A stretch of DNA of 33,360 bases from Chara braunii (taxonomy: Eukaryota; Streptophyta; Charophyceae; Charales; Characeae), in the NCBI GenBank assembly GCA_003427395.1, contig BFEA01000046.1, positions 1,366,573 to 1,399,932 of the forward strand. The letters are read 5' to 3'. Position 1 is the stretch's first letter. Every line of letters starts with the position of its first letter. This document shows, in pieces, positions 1-9,887 of the stretch. Under the pieces are notes generated by a model, which was not told the origin of the DNA, ran no database searches, and saw nothing but the letters and a program-made list of their open reading frames with translations. Position numbers and translations under genes: made by a program.

Positions 1-790
1 GTGTGTCTGTGGCAGTGATACCAAGAATAGTACGGAGTGCGGGAGGAGACTTATGGGCCTTAAGAGCGCAATAAAGATACGCAATGTGTCAGCATGAGGA
101 TAATTCCAATGATTGTTCCAAAGTGCATGGCTATTCAGAATGTCGGCCGCTGTTTCAGCGGGCCAAGAATACGTAGGACTGTCAACCGTAGGCCGCGGAC
201 AAAAGGACATATATTTCTGCCTATTCACATTCATACATGCTTCCATGCTGTATGTGGCCGCTATATGGTATGTATGTGCCCAGGCTCTCATCCACCCTGA
301 CGCTCTGATCTCCTATCCATTCGTCCAGCCAGCACGGCCATGCACCTAAATGGACGGCCTTTGGTGAGCTGCTACCTCACACCATGGCAATCCTTCTCCA
401 TTGATCAATCATAGACTTTTTTTCCTCCGTCGATGATCTGCCAAAATCCGATCGGACCTGTCCTTCCAGTTTCTGCTAGGACATACTCACACGCGAGGAC
501 TTAAGAGCGAGTGTGGTCATTATAGCAGTACGATACATCCTGCCTGGAGAGTCGAAGAGTGAATATGCCCTTAGAAGTAAAATGATTTTTTTTATAGACT
601 AATACTGTATTACGGGTTTTAGTTGGGATAACAAGACCTTTGCAATATATGGAAATAGTTTAGACCAAATAGAATTAGAGAGCCTTCGAGCAAATACACC
701 ACCTTCTTATTCTTTTCAATGATGTCAGGCCAAACGAAGCCAAGGAGGACAACAACGACGATGAGATGGTGGTTTATGGTGGTGATGTAG
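1..790. other. Intergenic DNA, nothing supported
   Basis: Frames here are short and show no family motif, codon bias or splice context that I trust. No RNA gene or structured repeat was recognised. Confidence 0.5.
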
Positions 791-1020
791 AAGCATCCAC
801 GCCAGTTGATGACGATGACAGAGGAGGAGGAGGAGGAGGAGGAGGAGGCAAAGGAAGAGATCGTGGTGGCAGTGGTAGTGAAGAAAGAAGCAACCCCAGT
901 CGATGACGATGACAGAGGAGAGGAGAAGGATGGAGGAGGAGGAGAAGGGAGTAGGGTGAGGAGGAGATGGTGGAGATGGTGGAGAAAGAACCCACGCCAG
1001 TCAATGACGATGACATCTAG
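791..1020. repeat. Degenerate ~100-bp repeat with GAG microsatellite
   Basis: The motif CCAGTYRATGACGATGACA occurs three times, beginning near 803, 896 and 997. The copies are separated by GAG/GGA-rich filler, including an uninterrupted GAG run at about 821-848. On the plus strand one frame (806-1024) reads poly-Glu followed by Asp/Gly-rich residues. It could be an exon of an acidic low-complexity protein, but a plain minisatellite explains it equally well. Confidence 0.55.
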
Positions 1021-1820
1021 ATAGAAATGCAAACATTGCGCGGCAGATGGAGAACAGACCGCTGACCACGACGAGCACTTGCACGTCCTTTCTTCCACTC
1101 CTTTTTTTTGCACATCCTTACTTTGCACCTCTTATTTTTCCTCCTAAGGACTTACGTAAAGACTTTTTTTCTCTTACGACTCGACTCATTCCTCGCATTT
1201 TTGTCTACGGGGAAGAGAGGTGACCGCACACAGAGGAGTGAAAGACACTCGCGGTTGAGCCAAAGGGCCTGCTTTCGTTTCGGCAACCCTTACACCTGCT
1301 GTCGCAACCTCTATCGGGCGATTAACGTCGGGATCCGTTTGCCTCCCGACCTTCCTTATTCTTCACATGGAAGGTAGACGAAGAACGAGTTGCACATGAG
1401 CTGGACGAACGAGGAGAGAAGAGCATTCTTTTAGTTTGCTATCCTCGAGTCCGTTCCGTTATGATGATGACTAATAACGGGGAAAAGAGCTCATTATAAC
1501 GGAAAAGAACTAGACATCCTCTTGTTTTTTATCCTCCTGTTTTTTAATGGTGAGATGGATGAATGAATGAGGGTTTTTTTTTTCTCTTTTTTTGGAAAAA
1601 GATCGTATTTAACAAGTGGGTACTTTTGTTACTCAACATGGGCTGGGGACTGTTTAGATCTCATCTAAACTCTGACCAATTGGTGGTCCGCAAAAAGGTT
1701 TGGCGGGTTGACACCTCAACGTTCAGTCAAGAAGCAATCCAATCATGTGAGCATTACCCACTTCTCTCATCAGCTGAATCCTTTATAACCGTGCTAAGTC
1801 GCCATCTCGAGAGCAGACCA
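1021..1820. other. Intergenic DNA, nothing supported
   Basis: The stretch holds T-rich runs (1107-1114, 1574-1592) and scattered short open frames. I see no coding, RNA or repeat feature. Confidence 0.5.
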
Positions 1821-1824
1821 GAAC

Positions 1825-2140
1825 AAGTCGGATTTTCCCATTTCTCGATTTATGCGTGTAATCCTTGCGCAGGGGCCATGCTAATCTTCTCTTTGCATGC
1901 GTGTAATCCTTGCGCAGGGGCCATGCTAATCTATCTAGAATAAGTCGGATTAGCCCAAAGCAATCATAAGCAGCTAGGTTTGCCCAACCCAATCAATAGC
2001 ATATGGGATTCAATCTCAATCCAAACATCTCGGCTTGCCCAGCCCCGATGAATGTAGCACACGTAGGATTTGCCCAACCCGATCTAGAACATGTCATGTC
2101 AGGTTTGCCCAAAATCAAGAACACGCTGGACTTATCCAGT
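1825..2140. repeat. Small degenerate array, GGATTTGCCCAACC-type units
   Basis: Related units of the form GG(A/T)TTTGCCCAACCCGAT begin near 1830, 1947, 1977, 2032, 2066 and 2102, with a weaker one near 2131. Spacing is mostly about 30-55 bp. The first two are the most alike (AAGTCGGATT then CCCA) and flank the U6-derived segment, so the U6 piece sits between two units. No function is evident. Confidence 0.5.
1838..1932 (-). pseudogene. U6 snRNA 3' fragment with internal duplication
   Basis: On the minus strand the sequence matches the highly conserved central and 3' part of spliceosomal U6 snRNA, including AGATTAGCATGGCCCCTGCG, then CAAGGAT, then ACACGCATAAATCGAGAAATGG. A 36-nt part occurs twice, at 1852-1887 and 1897-1932 (45-bp period). 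Both copies carry GGATTACAC where U6 has GGATGACAC, so the substitution preceded the duplication. The U6 5' stem-loop, the ACAGAGA region, and the 3' oligo-U terminator are absent. It cannot encode working U6 and is a retroposed or recombined fragment. Confidence 0.85.
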
Positions 2141-2740
2141 TCAGTTACATTACTATGAACATTCTATTTGGGAAAGCAAAACGAAAGAAGAGAGAAAACA
2201 TTAAACAAAAGGAGGATAGATCGACCGATCCTGAAATCCACGGCAGATATAAGAAAAGGTCAATCATAATGCACGTGATCCAGAGTGGATCAGGTTCATG
2301 CCAGCTCGGCGAACATTACAGGCGCTGGGGCACGACCCCAGAGGTAGTGAACTTGATTTGCTGAGATTTTCTTTCTTTGTAACTAGAGACTTCGGCAGAC
2401 TCATTAAAGCATGTACTGCGTCACCCTAGCACTTTCTCGGCTGATCTCGCCGAAATAATGGTCAAATACGTGTAAAAAACTTGTAATGTGAACATGCCAT
2501 ACGGTAAAAGATGTTGACCCCCACATAGACTGCTAAGGATCCATCTCGAATGGTGATTAAACCCACCACTATCCCCTTTTAAAAAAAGGAAAAATCGAGC
2601 CAACGCCTGCAGACAAAAGATCGATCTCTGGCCGTCGGATCATTAATCCAACAGATCCAAAAAGGACGATCCTCCCGGTGATGAGGGGTCGTAAAAGCAG
2701 CGGTGGTTTAATTTAATAAAACTAAAGGCGAACGTTACAC
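2141..2740. other. Intergenic DNA, nothing supported
   Basis: I see only short frames, none with recognisable motifs. Around 2630-2660 there is an imperfect inverted motif (GTCGGATC ... GATCC) without further context. Confidence 0.45.
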
Positions 2741-2890
2741 CAAGCACACAGTTCCGTCTGGTCCCGGTTCAAGGTTAGGACCAAGTGCACCCCCAAAACA
2801 CAGAGACAGTGGTGGTTCAAACTTTAGCAAGCACAGTTCCATCCGGTCCTGTTCAAGGTTGGGATCAAGTACACCCCCATTGCACACACA
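2741..2890. repeat. 87-bp diverged tandem duplication
   Basis: The segment starting CAAGCACACAGTTCC at 2741 is repeated from 2828 with a few substitutions and single-base gaps. Both copies run through GTTCAAGGTT and AGTRCACCCCC. The sequence just before each copy is also related (GGTGGTTTAA near 2703, GGTGGTTCAA near 2811), which supports a true tandem duplication. No coding role is seen. Confidence 0.65.
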
Positions 2891-3119
2891 ATCAAAGTGA
2901 GATACAACCATGCAAAGGGGTCGTGGTAGAGGGTCCTGTTAACCACCCTTCCAAACACAAAATCAGAAAAGACAAACCATCGAAACGGCAGATTTCGTGT
3001 CGTTTTGCTTGCGGATTTTAACGAACGAAGCGATCCGATCTTATCCAGTTTACAGTTTTTACACACTTCGCATTCACATGATAAGGACGATCTGATACAA
3101 GAATAGGGCCATCAGGCCA

Positions 3120-3468
3120 CTAGCAAAGAAAGAAAGAAGCGAGAGCAACGAGAGGAACGATAGGAGGAAGAGAGGAGGAAAGAGAGCCTTGGTAACTAGA
3201 GACAAACACCGAATATAAAAACCGCGACAGAGAGAGAAGAAGGAGAAACAAGGAAGAGGGCGTAAGAGGACGACAAGAAAAAGAGTGGTAACAAGATGTG
3301 GCCCCGAGATGTAGGAAACTGCGAGATCGACTCTGAGAAAACAACATCGACGCAAAGACGGAGAGAGAGAGAGATACGTAACAAGAGAGAGAGAGAGAGA
3401 GACGTAACAGAAGGAGGAGAGAGAGAGAGAAACGGCGATGATTGACTCAGGAAAGGTCAACCTCTCAC
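3120..3468. repeat. GA-rich intronic low-complexity DNA
   Basis: Purine-rich on plus, hence polypyrimidine on minus, with GA dinucleotide runs near 3361-3375, 3384-3402 and 3417-3431. Long open frames on the minus strand here are Ser/Leu-rich products of the CT repeat and should not be called as proteins. The tracts lie downstream of two 5' splice-site-like sequences of the candidate minus-strand gene and could serve as intron polypyrimidine tracts. Confidence 0.6.
3302..3330 (-). other. Candidate further exon copied from exon 1
   Basis: On minus, a pyrimidine stretch ending TTTTCTCAGAG is followed by codons reading SISQFPTSR. The same peptide (SISQFPTSW) occurs inside the large upstream exon. 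The underlying DNA at 3308-3336 matches 3961-3989 at 27 of 29 positions. Joining at the second AG keeps phase 0 with the 45-nt exon at 3469-3513. I cannot place its 3' boundary, so this is an exon candidate only. Confidence 0.35.
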
Positions 3469-3513
3469 CTGTATAATGGGGTACGATACCTGTCCATCGT
3501 TCCGTAGTGTGAA
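3469..3513 (-). CDS. 45-nt cassette exon duplicated from the end of exon 1
   Basis: On minus this segment encodes FTLRNDGQVSYPIIQ. It is preceded by a pyrimidine-rich tract ending CTTAAG and followed by CAG|GTGAGAGG, a good 5' splice site. The last 15 codons of the large upstream exon encode the related FTLWEDGQMVSPIMQ and also end at CAG|GTGAGAAG. The first bases of the two following introns are alike too. The copy arose by a 137-bp tandem duplication that carried exon end, splice donor and intron start. At exactly 15 codons, phase 0, it could be included or skipped without changing frame. No transcript evidence is available here. Confidence 0.45.
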
Positions 3514-3605
3514 CTTAAGAAACAAGAAAGACAGCGAGAGAGAGAGAGAAAGAGAGAAAGAGAAAGAGAAGGCGATGAGTGATTGAGGGAATGTTAACTT
3601 CTCAC
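3514..3605 (-). other. Candidate short intron with CT-rich tract
   Basis: Read on minus it begins GTGAGAAG, contains a long CT-rich tract (plus-strand GA repeats at about 3534-3572), and ends TTTCTTAAG. At 92 nt it is short, but it has the expected donor, polypyrimidine tract and AG acceptor. It separates the two homologous 45-nt coding segments. Confidence 0.45.
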
Positions 3606-4925
3606 CTGCATGATGGGGGACACCATCTGGCCATCCTCCCATAGTGTGAACTCTTCTCCGTGCGATATCCCGACAAGAGGCGAGAAGCGAGCAACATCAT
3701 CCGGCGGGAAATCTTGGGGAAAGTTCCACGAGTTCCAATTGCTAGTAATGCTCACAGCGAATCTTTGTTCCCCGATACATTTCTTGTACTGCTGAGGTGG
3801 CACCGACTCTTGCCTCAAATCTTCTCCCAGATACCGACCTTCGTCTCCTTCAGTAAACGACGAACGTATTCTCTCTCCTACTTCTCCTGCTCCCTCTCCT
3901 TCTGCATTTACTTGAGAGAACAAACCAGGTCTTGCTCGGGGAGATAGTCGGGAAATCCACGATGTGGGGAACTGCGAGATCGACTCTGACTCCGCTTCTC
4001 CAGCATCTAACGTGTCCTTGCTGATCACTCGCTCATCATCAGAGAACTGCGTGGCATCCGTCTCTGATGAGCCCCATCCACTGGATGTGTGTCTAAGTAG
4101 TGCGTCCTTGTCAAAGCTCTGAAGTCTCCGAATTCGGGATCCAGATTCTCTTGACAATGCATACCGACGAACACCAACGCCAGACCGCTCTGCCAAGCGG
4201 TTAGATTCCCCTCTCAGCTCAATGACAGCATTTGCTTGATCCAAAAAACCGACCATTCGCGTGCCTGATGCGTCAGACGATGATAACGATGACGGCTTAA
4301 CGAGCTCCCGGCATGGACTACCACCCTTATCACCACCTACACCACTTTTTCTCCCTACACATCCACTCTGACAACAATTACTCCTACGACTCCTACTGCT
4401 ACTGCGGAGTTGACATCCCTCTCTCGTCTCGAGACCCTTCGATCTTCGGTCAACGACGACATTACTGACATCTCCCCTCAATCCCACGGTTAAGGAGTAG
4501 GTTTGGCCGGGGGGGGTTGAACCCGATTGTGGATACGCAGGTGGACCGGATTGTGGATCGGACTCAGGTTCGGATTGTGGATCTAATCGCGGGTCGGATT
4601 CGGGTCCGGATTGTGGATCGGATTGTGGATAAGACAGGGGATGGAATTGTGAATCTGAACGTGGACCGGATTGCCGATCGGATTGCACATCAAATAGCAC
4701 AAGTCCGTCACAGATCACCAAGAATCCTACAATTGTGCAAAGAAACAGAAAGAACTGCACATCGCAGTTGAACGATTTAGTTCGCTTCGCCATCTCAAGC
4801 CTTAACTCAGAAACACAAGCAATGACACGACGAGCACCGTTATGGCCCAAAGAAGTGCTTTTTGCTAGTCTCCACAGACCCGCCATTACAGATCGTGGTG
4901 GCCCCCGCCAGAAGGGGACGAACAA
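3606..4925 (-). CDS. Candidate host gene exon: membrane-anchored low-complexity protein
   Basis: An open frame of about 440 codons, not recognised as a known family. It has one clear hydrophobic stretch (residues about 58-79) followed by a Pro/Ser/Asp/Gln-rich repeat (residues about 81-138, DPQSGPES-type units), then Ser/Arg-rich and acidic segments. I stop the exon at 3606 because the frame runs into CAG|GTGAGAAG, a canonical 5' splice site; the in-frame stop at 3594 is intronic by this reading. Met45 (near 4793) is a plausible start, because MAKRTK then puts a basic N-region right before the hydrophobic core, like a signal peptide or anchor. It is unlike the surrounding repeats and is the best host-gene candidate, though low-complexity composition leaves real doubt. 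Confidence 0.5.
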
Positions 4926-5528
4926 TTCCTTGTCAGCTTCGCTGGAGTCAGCCAGAGATTGGATCCCTGTAGACGTCTGTCTTCCTCACTCGATCGCGTC
5001 CTAGTAACCATAGTCATCACCTGCGCAGCTGGATTGGGTTGCGACCAGCGTTCCGCATCAAAAGCCACAGAAAGGCACGTTCGTTAGCGTCCGTTAGCCA
5101 TCCACATCAAGCCGAACACGTTCTTTCTGCTTCTAACTGAGTAATTTATCTCGATCATTGTCGTGTTACCTGTTAAGGTTTAAAATTGTGATGAAGCAGA
5201 AGAAAAAGAAGGAGAAGACGGAGAACAATAATAGTGAAAACAGTGGCCATAAACTGCTCCTCGCACATGCTTCAACAGAAAAGAGCAAGACAACTCCGCA
5301 TGCACCGTTCTCAGTAGAAACGAAGAAAGACGAGAACGCGGGGTGGGGGTAGGGATGGGGGAGGAGAGGAGGAGGAAGAGGAGGAGAAGAAGAGTGACAA
5401 GCAGTGGCCAAGGCTGCTATGGCACAAGCTCCTCATGAAGTAGCACTGAACTCCGCATGTACAATTCCCAGCACGCGCACATGTCCTCAAAGCGTTTCAA
5501 CCAGGTGCGCTCCAGGTCTCGTTTGTGG

Positions 5529-5530
<2 letters not shown>
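4926..5530. other. Intergenic, purine-rich patches
   Basis: Upstream of the candidate gene. GAA/AAG-rich patches lie at 5193-5220 and GGA-rich ones at 5341-5395. No promoter element could be assigned and no coding frame is convincing. Confidence 0.45.
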
Positions 5531-5622
<92 letters not shown>

Positions 5623-5715
5623 CCAGTCCTTCGGAAAAAGGACAAGAAAGACAAGAACAAGAAGAGGAAGAAGAGGAAGAAGAGGAAGAAGAGGAAGAAC
5701 ACGAAGAAGAGTAGT
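5531..5715. repeat. Compound microsatellite (TC)n-(AC)n-(GAAGAG)n
   Basis: An uninterrupted TC run at about 5531-5578 passes directly into an AC run to about 5621, then a short unique spacer. An imperfect GAAGAG/AAGAGG run follows at about 5655-5713. Long frames in all phases across it are artefacts of the repeat. Confidence 0.9.
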
Positions 5716-7280
5716 CACAAGCAATGACCAAGTTCCTTTCACACACGCACTGCTTAAACACACTGCACAACCCGAGTTTTATCTGGTTCTAGTATGCGAG
5801 ACGAAGAAGAAAAGAACGAGGAGGAGGAAGCGGGACCAGTGGACCTCTCGCATACACACGTTGGAGGTATTTCATCGATATGCTTCGCAAAACGATTTGT
5901 TATCCCCGCTCATATCTCGACGAGATCGGTAAAACCCTTTTTTCCTCCCTCGTCCCACTCTTCCAGCACCACCTCGAAATCAATAACTAACTACTTGCCT
6001 CGCTCATCATCGGATCCTCCCCTTTTTCACCTCCACTCGCACTTCTGCCTCTGCGTCGTGACTCCTAGTCCGCCTGTCCTCGTCATGTCCTTCCCGGTCA
6101 TCCAGGGGCGAGGTAACACGTTCCTGCATTCTTCGCCCCATATCTTCCCTACCGAAATGCAGCATGGTTACCGTCAGATGGGGCAAACCTACGGCCATAA
6201 GTGACAAATCCAGGTAATCGGGAGCTCGGCCCATATCTTCCCTACCGAAATTTTCTCCTATGTCGTCCTTCTTTTCTTTTCTTTTCTTTTCTTTTGGCCA
6301 GGCGAATTTTGGTGTAAAAGCTTTGTAAAAAGACAAAAAGCACCAGGGAGATAAAGCGGAGAAAAAGAAAACCTGGACCTCACCCTTCACCGTCCGACCA
6401 TTCGCAAAGGCGCCTTCAACTGGATGCTGGTGACCATGTGAGAGAGCTTTCAGAAAGCTCTCGCCACGGAACGCTGCCCCCATATCTACCACAGCGACGA
6501 ACGCAAAGTGAGCTGACCAGTGTATAGACTTTCTGGGAGTGGGAGACTCGCACCAAGATCATGCGGTCGCATCATCACCGACACTAGTGACACCGTTCTC
6601 GACACGGCCATTACTTCTTGCAGCAACAAGGGGTGTTGGCAAGATGGGAGCCGATAAGAGAGGCACTGCAGGGCCCTTTTATGCTGCAACTCCGAAGAAA
6701 GAGGCACTGCAGGGCTGAATTCCACATGCATGGATGCCCGTAGCACCATTATAATAGTAATAGGAAGACATTCACCAGCATACCTAAGAAGCGAAGCAAT
6801 GAGTATGAGTTCTCAAAAGCATCCTTATCATTTAGCTGATCCAAGTCCATGGCTTATTTTTGGTCCACTCTGAGCTTTGGCGAGTACTATTGGTAGTGCA
6901 TGCCCATAGAAAAAGCCATAAGGTTAATGTTGTGGATAATGACAAGAAGCTATGGAAACCAAAAGGTAGGGAGCCAGGGCAAGCAGCCGGTAGGGAGATG
7001 TCGCAATCGCGTTCATAATCCAAAAGGCTAGCGATCAACGATCCCCTACTTGCGAGCTCGTCCACAAGTGCTGGCAGTTCAGCAAACTGGTGATATCTGC
7101 TCTCTAATGTCCCTCCTGAGACAAGCCAAGAACTAGCAGTTATTTGCAGCACCTTCGAACACCAGCATTGGGGTTGTTTGCATCCCTAGAAAAGAGAACT
7201 CACACCAAGACTTGAACCCATCCCTTAGGAAGAATTCACACCAAGGACTTTACCTGCTGACGAACATAAACATACCTTCC
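5716..7280. other. No supported gene; minor repeats
   Basis: A 22-bp direct repeat (CCCATATCTTCCCTACCGAA...) lies at 6137-6158 and 6230-6251. A CTTTT microsatellite lies at about 6271-6295, and GAGGCACTGCAGGGC is repeated near 6660 and 6701. A minus frame at 6832-7152 is free of low complexity but has no recognised motif, so I do not call it. The minus frame at 6007-6492 carries NFGREDMGR-like peptides only because of the 22-bp repeat. Confidence 0.45.
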
Positions 7281-7306
7281 TGTGCTGTGCTGTGCTGTGC
7301 TGTGCT
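7281..7306. repeat. (TGTGC)n microsatellite
   Basis: Five consecutive copies of a TGTGC/GCTGT pentamer, ending in TGTAC. Confidence 0.85.
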
Positions 7307-7763
7307 GTACTATTTGTTCTCCCCGAATCGAATGTACGGTGATTATAGCTGTATTTTGGGCAACTTTCACTCTAGAAACAGCGATCATTATCTGTACATT
7401 CTATTCGCGGGAAGAGACGGTAATCTCCTCATCTTCCCAAATACCCGAAAGACGACATGCATGCAAAGCAAGCGAAAAGGCTCAGGAGTGGATTGCTGGA
7501 CAAATCGGCGGCTCGTCATGTCAGACAGGCCACTCTGCTGCCGGAACTCGCCCTAACACAATCGGCGCACATCCGTGGTTTACGGTAGATCACCCGGACT
7601 TTTTCAACTCGGAGGCGCGACAGTAAAAAGCAGTCAGATACATTCGGCAAACTCCCAGCGTGAGTATCCCCATTAGTGAAGGAAGACAAAGCTCACAAAT
7701 CAAATCAAGGAACAACAAGCACCTTTGAACTGTGTCGTTCGATGAGCACTCGTTGAACCTTTC

Positions 7764-7850
7764 AGTTCAAGAAGAAATCAGCATCCTACAGGATTTGGAC
7801 CTGTGGCCTTCAGCTTGGAAGGTTGTTTTTGCTCAGAACGCGCGCCCTCG
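7764..7850 (-). repeat. tRNA-like retroposon fragment, copy 1
   Basis: On minus the segment contains GGTCCAAATCC, close to the RNA polymerase III B-box/T-arm consensus, preceded by a short stem resembling an anticodon arm (ACCTTCCAAGCTGAAGG). The core 7791-7827 matches 7982-8018 at 33 of 37 positions. No good A-box and no poly(A) tail is visible. It is probably a tRNA-derived SINE fragment rather than a functional tRNA. Confidence 0.45.
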
Positions 7851-7954
7851 CCTGTCCAACGACAGACATGGTTATCCTGCGTATGGTGGTGAGAATGTTG
7901 CATCCTCTTGACACCGCCCAAGGTTCATCAAGCATGCAGAAGGTATGACCTTCA

Positions 7955-8040
7955 ACTTCTGAATTCAAGAAGAATTTAGCAGGATTTGAACCTGTGACCT
8001 TCAGCTTAGAAGGTCGTTGTCACTCAGAACACACCCTCTT
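7955..8040 (-). repeat. tRNA-like retroposon fragment, copy 2
   Basis: The second copy, 191 bp from the first. On minus it has a better B-box (GGTTCAAATCC) after a paired ACCTTC...GAAGGT arm. The acceptor stem and anticodon loop do not fold as a normal tRNA, so I do not call a tRNA gene. The shared flank AAGAAGAA..AGCA suggests both are copies of one short element. Confidence 0.45.
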
Positions 8041-9352
8041 GACAGAGCCCAAGGTTCAAGCATGAAAGAATATAAGACAGCGGATGTCCATGCCAACAAC
8101 CCTCTGCGATTCTTTCCCGTCCTTCCGAGGCTTCGATTGACTTCTGTTTGGTTTGCGTCTGGTGCGTGTCCTTCACCCCCCCCTCCAACTTCTCCCCTAC
8201 CCGGCCCCTGCTGTTCTCTTCGCTCACCGCAAGCCCCATACAATTACATTATCCTCACTCCTGGTGATCCTCCATCTTCAGATCCATGACATTATTTCCC
8301 CCAAAGAATGAACACGTACGAAGCGGTGCCGCGAGGCCCTTCCTTTATCATGCTCCCTTGAGCCCACACGTGATTCTGTACAGCCATGACCAGATCATAA
8401 AGGAGAAGGACCTGACAAAATTGCAAGAGTTGGGCCGGGCGCGGAGGAGGAGGAGGAGGAAGGGGACGACAGACCGTGGAGGAGAGCAGGACGGTAACAA
8501 ACACGGAGGAGGAGGGGGAGGACGAGGAGGACGACAGGGATAGAAGAGAGAAAGTGAAGACGAAGGTCGAGCTTACCTATGGGGTGACTGCTGCAAGCAG
8601 AGGAGGAACAGGAGGCGGCGACAAATAATTCGTGGACGGACAAAGACGAGCTGTTGAAGCTAGTGCGACCTTTTCGCTTCTTTTTCTTTTTGGCTTCGTT
8701 TCCTCAGTATTTAATTTAATGTCGGTGATTTTTTCCCCCCAGGAAAGGGGGAAAAAAAAAGGGACAACAAAAAACAAAAAAAACTTACCAAGGGGGATTC
8801 GGCGGGGAGCTGCAACTCACTCTCATTGCTTTTCCCAAAAAAAAAAAGAGCTCACTGTCACAATGGGCCTCGTTCCACTACCATCACCATCACCGCCACT
8901 GACTTTCCGGCCTCTACCACCACCATCACCGGGCTCCCGAAGCACGGCAGCTCTAACAACAGCGTGTGCGGTACCTTGAAGTGGCGGGATCGGGGAAAAA
9001 GGAAGGCGAGGATGTGCGGAAGCGACAAGGAATTGGCGGGATCGGCAAATTACGAAAGGCGTCCGCGCCCATGGACTGGCGCGCGAGCCCTCGCCCCCCG
9101 CATGCCATCGAATGTGTGACTGTTGACGGCGGGAAACGCACGCCCTTCTGCATCTGTGTTTACCGCCTGAATTTTTTGCACCTCGTCCAGATTCAGAGGC
9201 ATATTCCAATCCTCTTTGTTAGTGGGATCTGGCCCTAATCTCGGTCCGCTACTCTCATATCTTTTTTCTTTTCTTTTTTTCTCTTTTTTTTTCTTTTTTC
9301 ATAACAACCACTCTTATATTTAAACTCAAAAACAATAGAGGCCGGGGACCTC
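8041..9352. other. No supported gene; GGA-, A- and T-rich patches
   Basis: GGA-rich DNA at 8440-8540, an A-rich patch at 8747-8785, and TTTTCTTT-rich DNA at 9258-9300. Open frames are composition driven. No motif was recognised. Confidence 0.45.
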
Positions 9353-9375
9353 ACAATTTAACCCATCCAGCGGCC

Positions 9376-9430
9376 TAGGTCAGTTGGTTAGGCATGCAAG
9401 TGGCATTCAGGAGGTTGTGGGTTCAAGCCC
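9376..9430 (+). promoter_or_regulatory. Internal Pol III promoter (A and B boxes) of the SINE
   Basis: TAGGTCAGTTGG at 9376 and GGTTCAAGCCC at 9420 fit the TRGYNNARNNGG and GGTTCRANNCC consensuses at canonical tRNA spacing. Confidence 0.65.
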
Positions 9431-9830
9431 CATGGTTGCCTGCGGCGCACTTAGTGCCAACGGACTGTGATAGTCCTCTGGATACCCCTGATCGGTATTA
9501 GTGTGGTCCATGACCAACACGGGTGTGAGTGAGCGTGTGAGTGAGCGCGAGTGGGTTGTGTGTGGTGTGTGGGAGAGCGTTGGCCATAGCCCCTGCTGCT
9601 ACTCGATGAAGGGTGGGGGACGATGAGAAAGGGAGGCACAGCTACTGGCAGGTCTCGGTCTTTGTGTTAGCCAGACCCCCACTGGCGGCCCCAACCCTAT
9701 ACCCTAACCATTAGGGGCAAGGGGCAACATGAAATCTCCCCTTCACAGAGAGAGGAAAAAGTATGCTGCAGGGGTCCCCTCTAGATAGTCTTAGGAGTAG
9801 GTAGTGGAAGGCAAAACAAATAGAAGTTGA

Positions 9831-9848
9831 NANAAAAANATANNNANN
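9831..9848. other. Scattered N bases in poly(A) tract
   Basis: Eight ambiguous bases (9831, 9833, 9839, 9843-9845, 9847-9848) are interspersed with A at the start of the SINE poly(A) tail. The pattern suggests polymerase slippage or merged read ends, not a sized scaffold gap. Confidence 0.8.
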
Positions 9849-9887
9849 AAAAAAAAAAAAAAAAAAAAAAAAAAAGGACAATTCAAC

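Larger units (their letters stand above)
9363..9875 (+). mobile_element. tRNA-derived SINE, ~0.5 kb
   Basis: The 5' head contains an A-box-like TAGGTCAGTTGG (9376-9387) and a B-box GGTTCAAGCCC (9420-9430). They are 44 bp start to start, as in a tRNA gene. An unrelated body follows (including a GTGAGTGAGCG-type patch at 9525-9550), then a poly(A) tract to 9875. ACAATTTAAC at 9353-9362 and ACAATTCAAC at 9878-9887 look like a 10-bp target-site duplication with one mismatch. The head is too degenerate to name the parental tRNA. Orientation and boundaries are well supported; activity cannot be judged. Confidence 0.75.

Noticed and set aside
5417-5932. Long frames on both strands (poly-Ser/Leu, His/Thr, Glu/Lys)
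   Set aside because: They are produced by the TC, AC and GAAGAG microsatellites in every phase.
6007-6492. Minus-strand frame with repeated FGREDMGR peptide
   Set aside because: The peptide repeat is explained by a 22-bp DNA direct repeat, and nothing else supports coding.
6832-7152. Minus-strand open frame of ~106 codons
   Set aside because: Its composition is reasonable, but no motif, repeat partner or convincing splice pair was found, so it is not called as a gene.
9376-9441. Functional tRNA gene
   Set aside because: The acceptor arms pair poorly, no clean anticodon arm is seen, and a SINE body with poly(A) follows.
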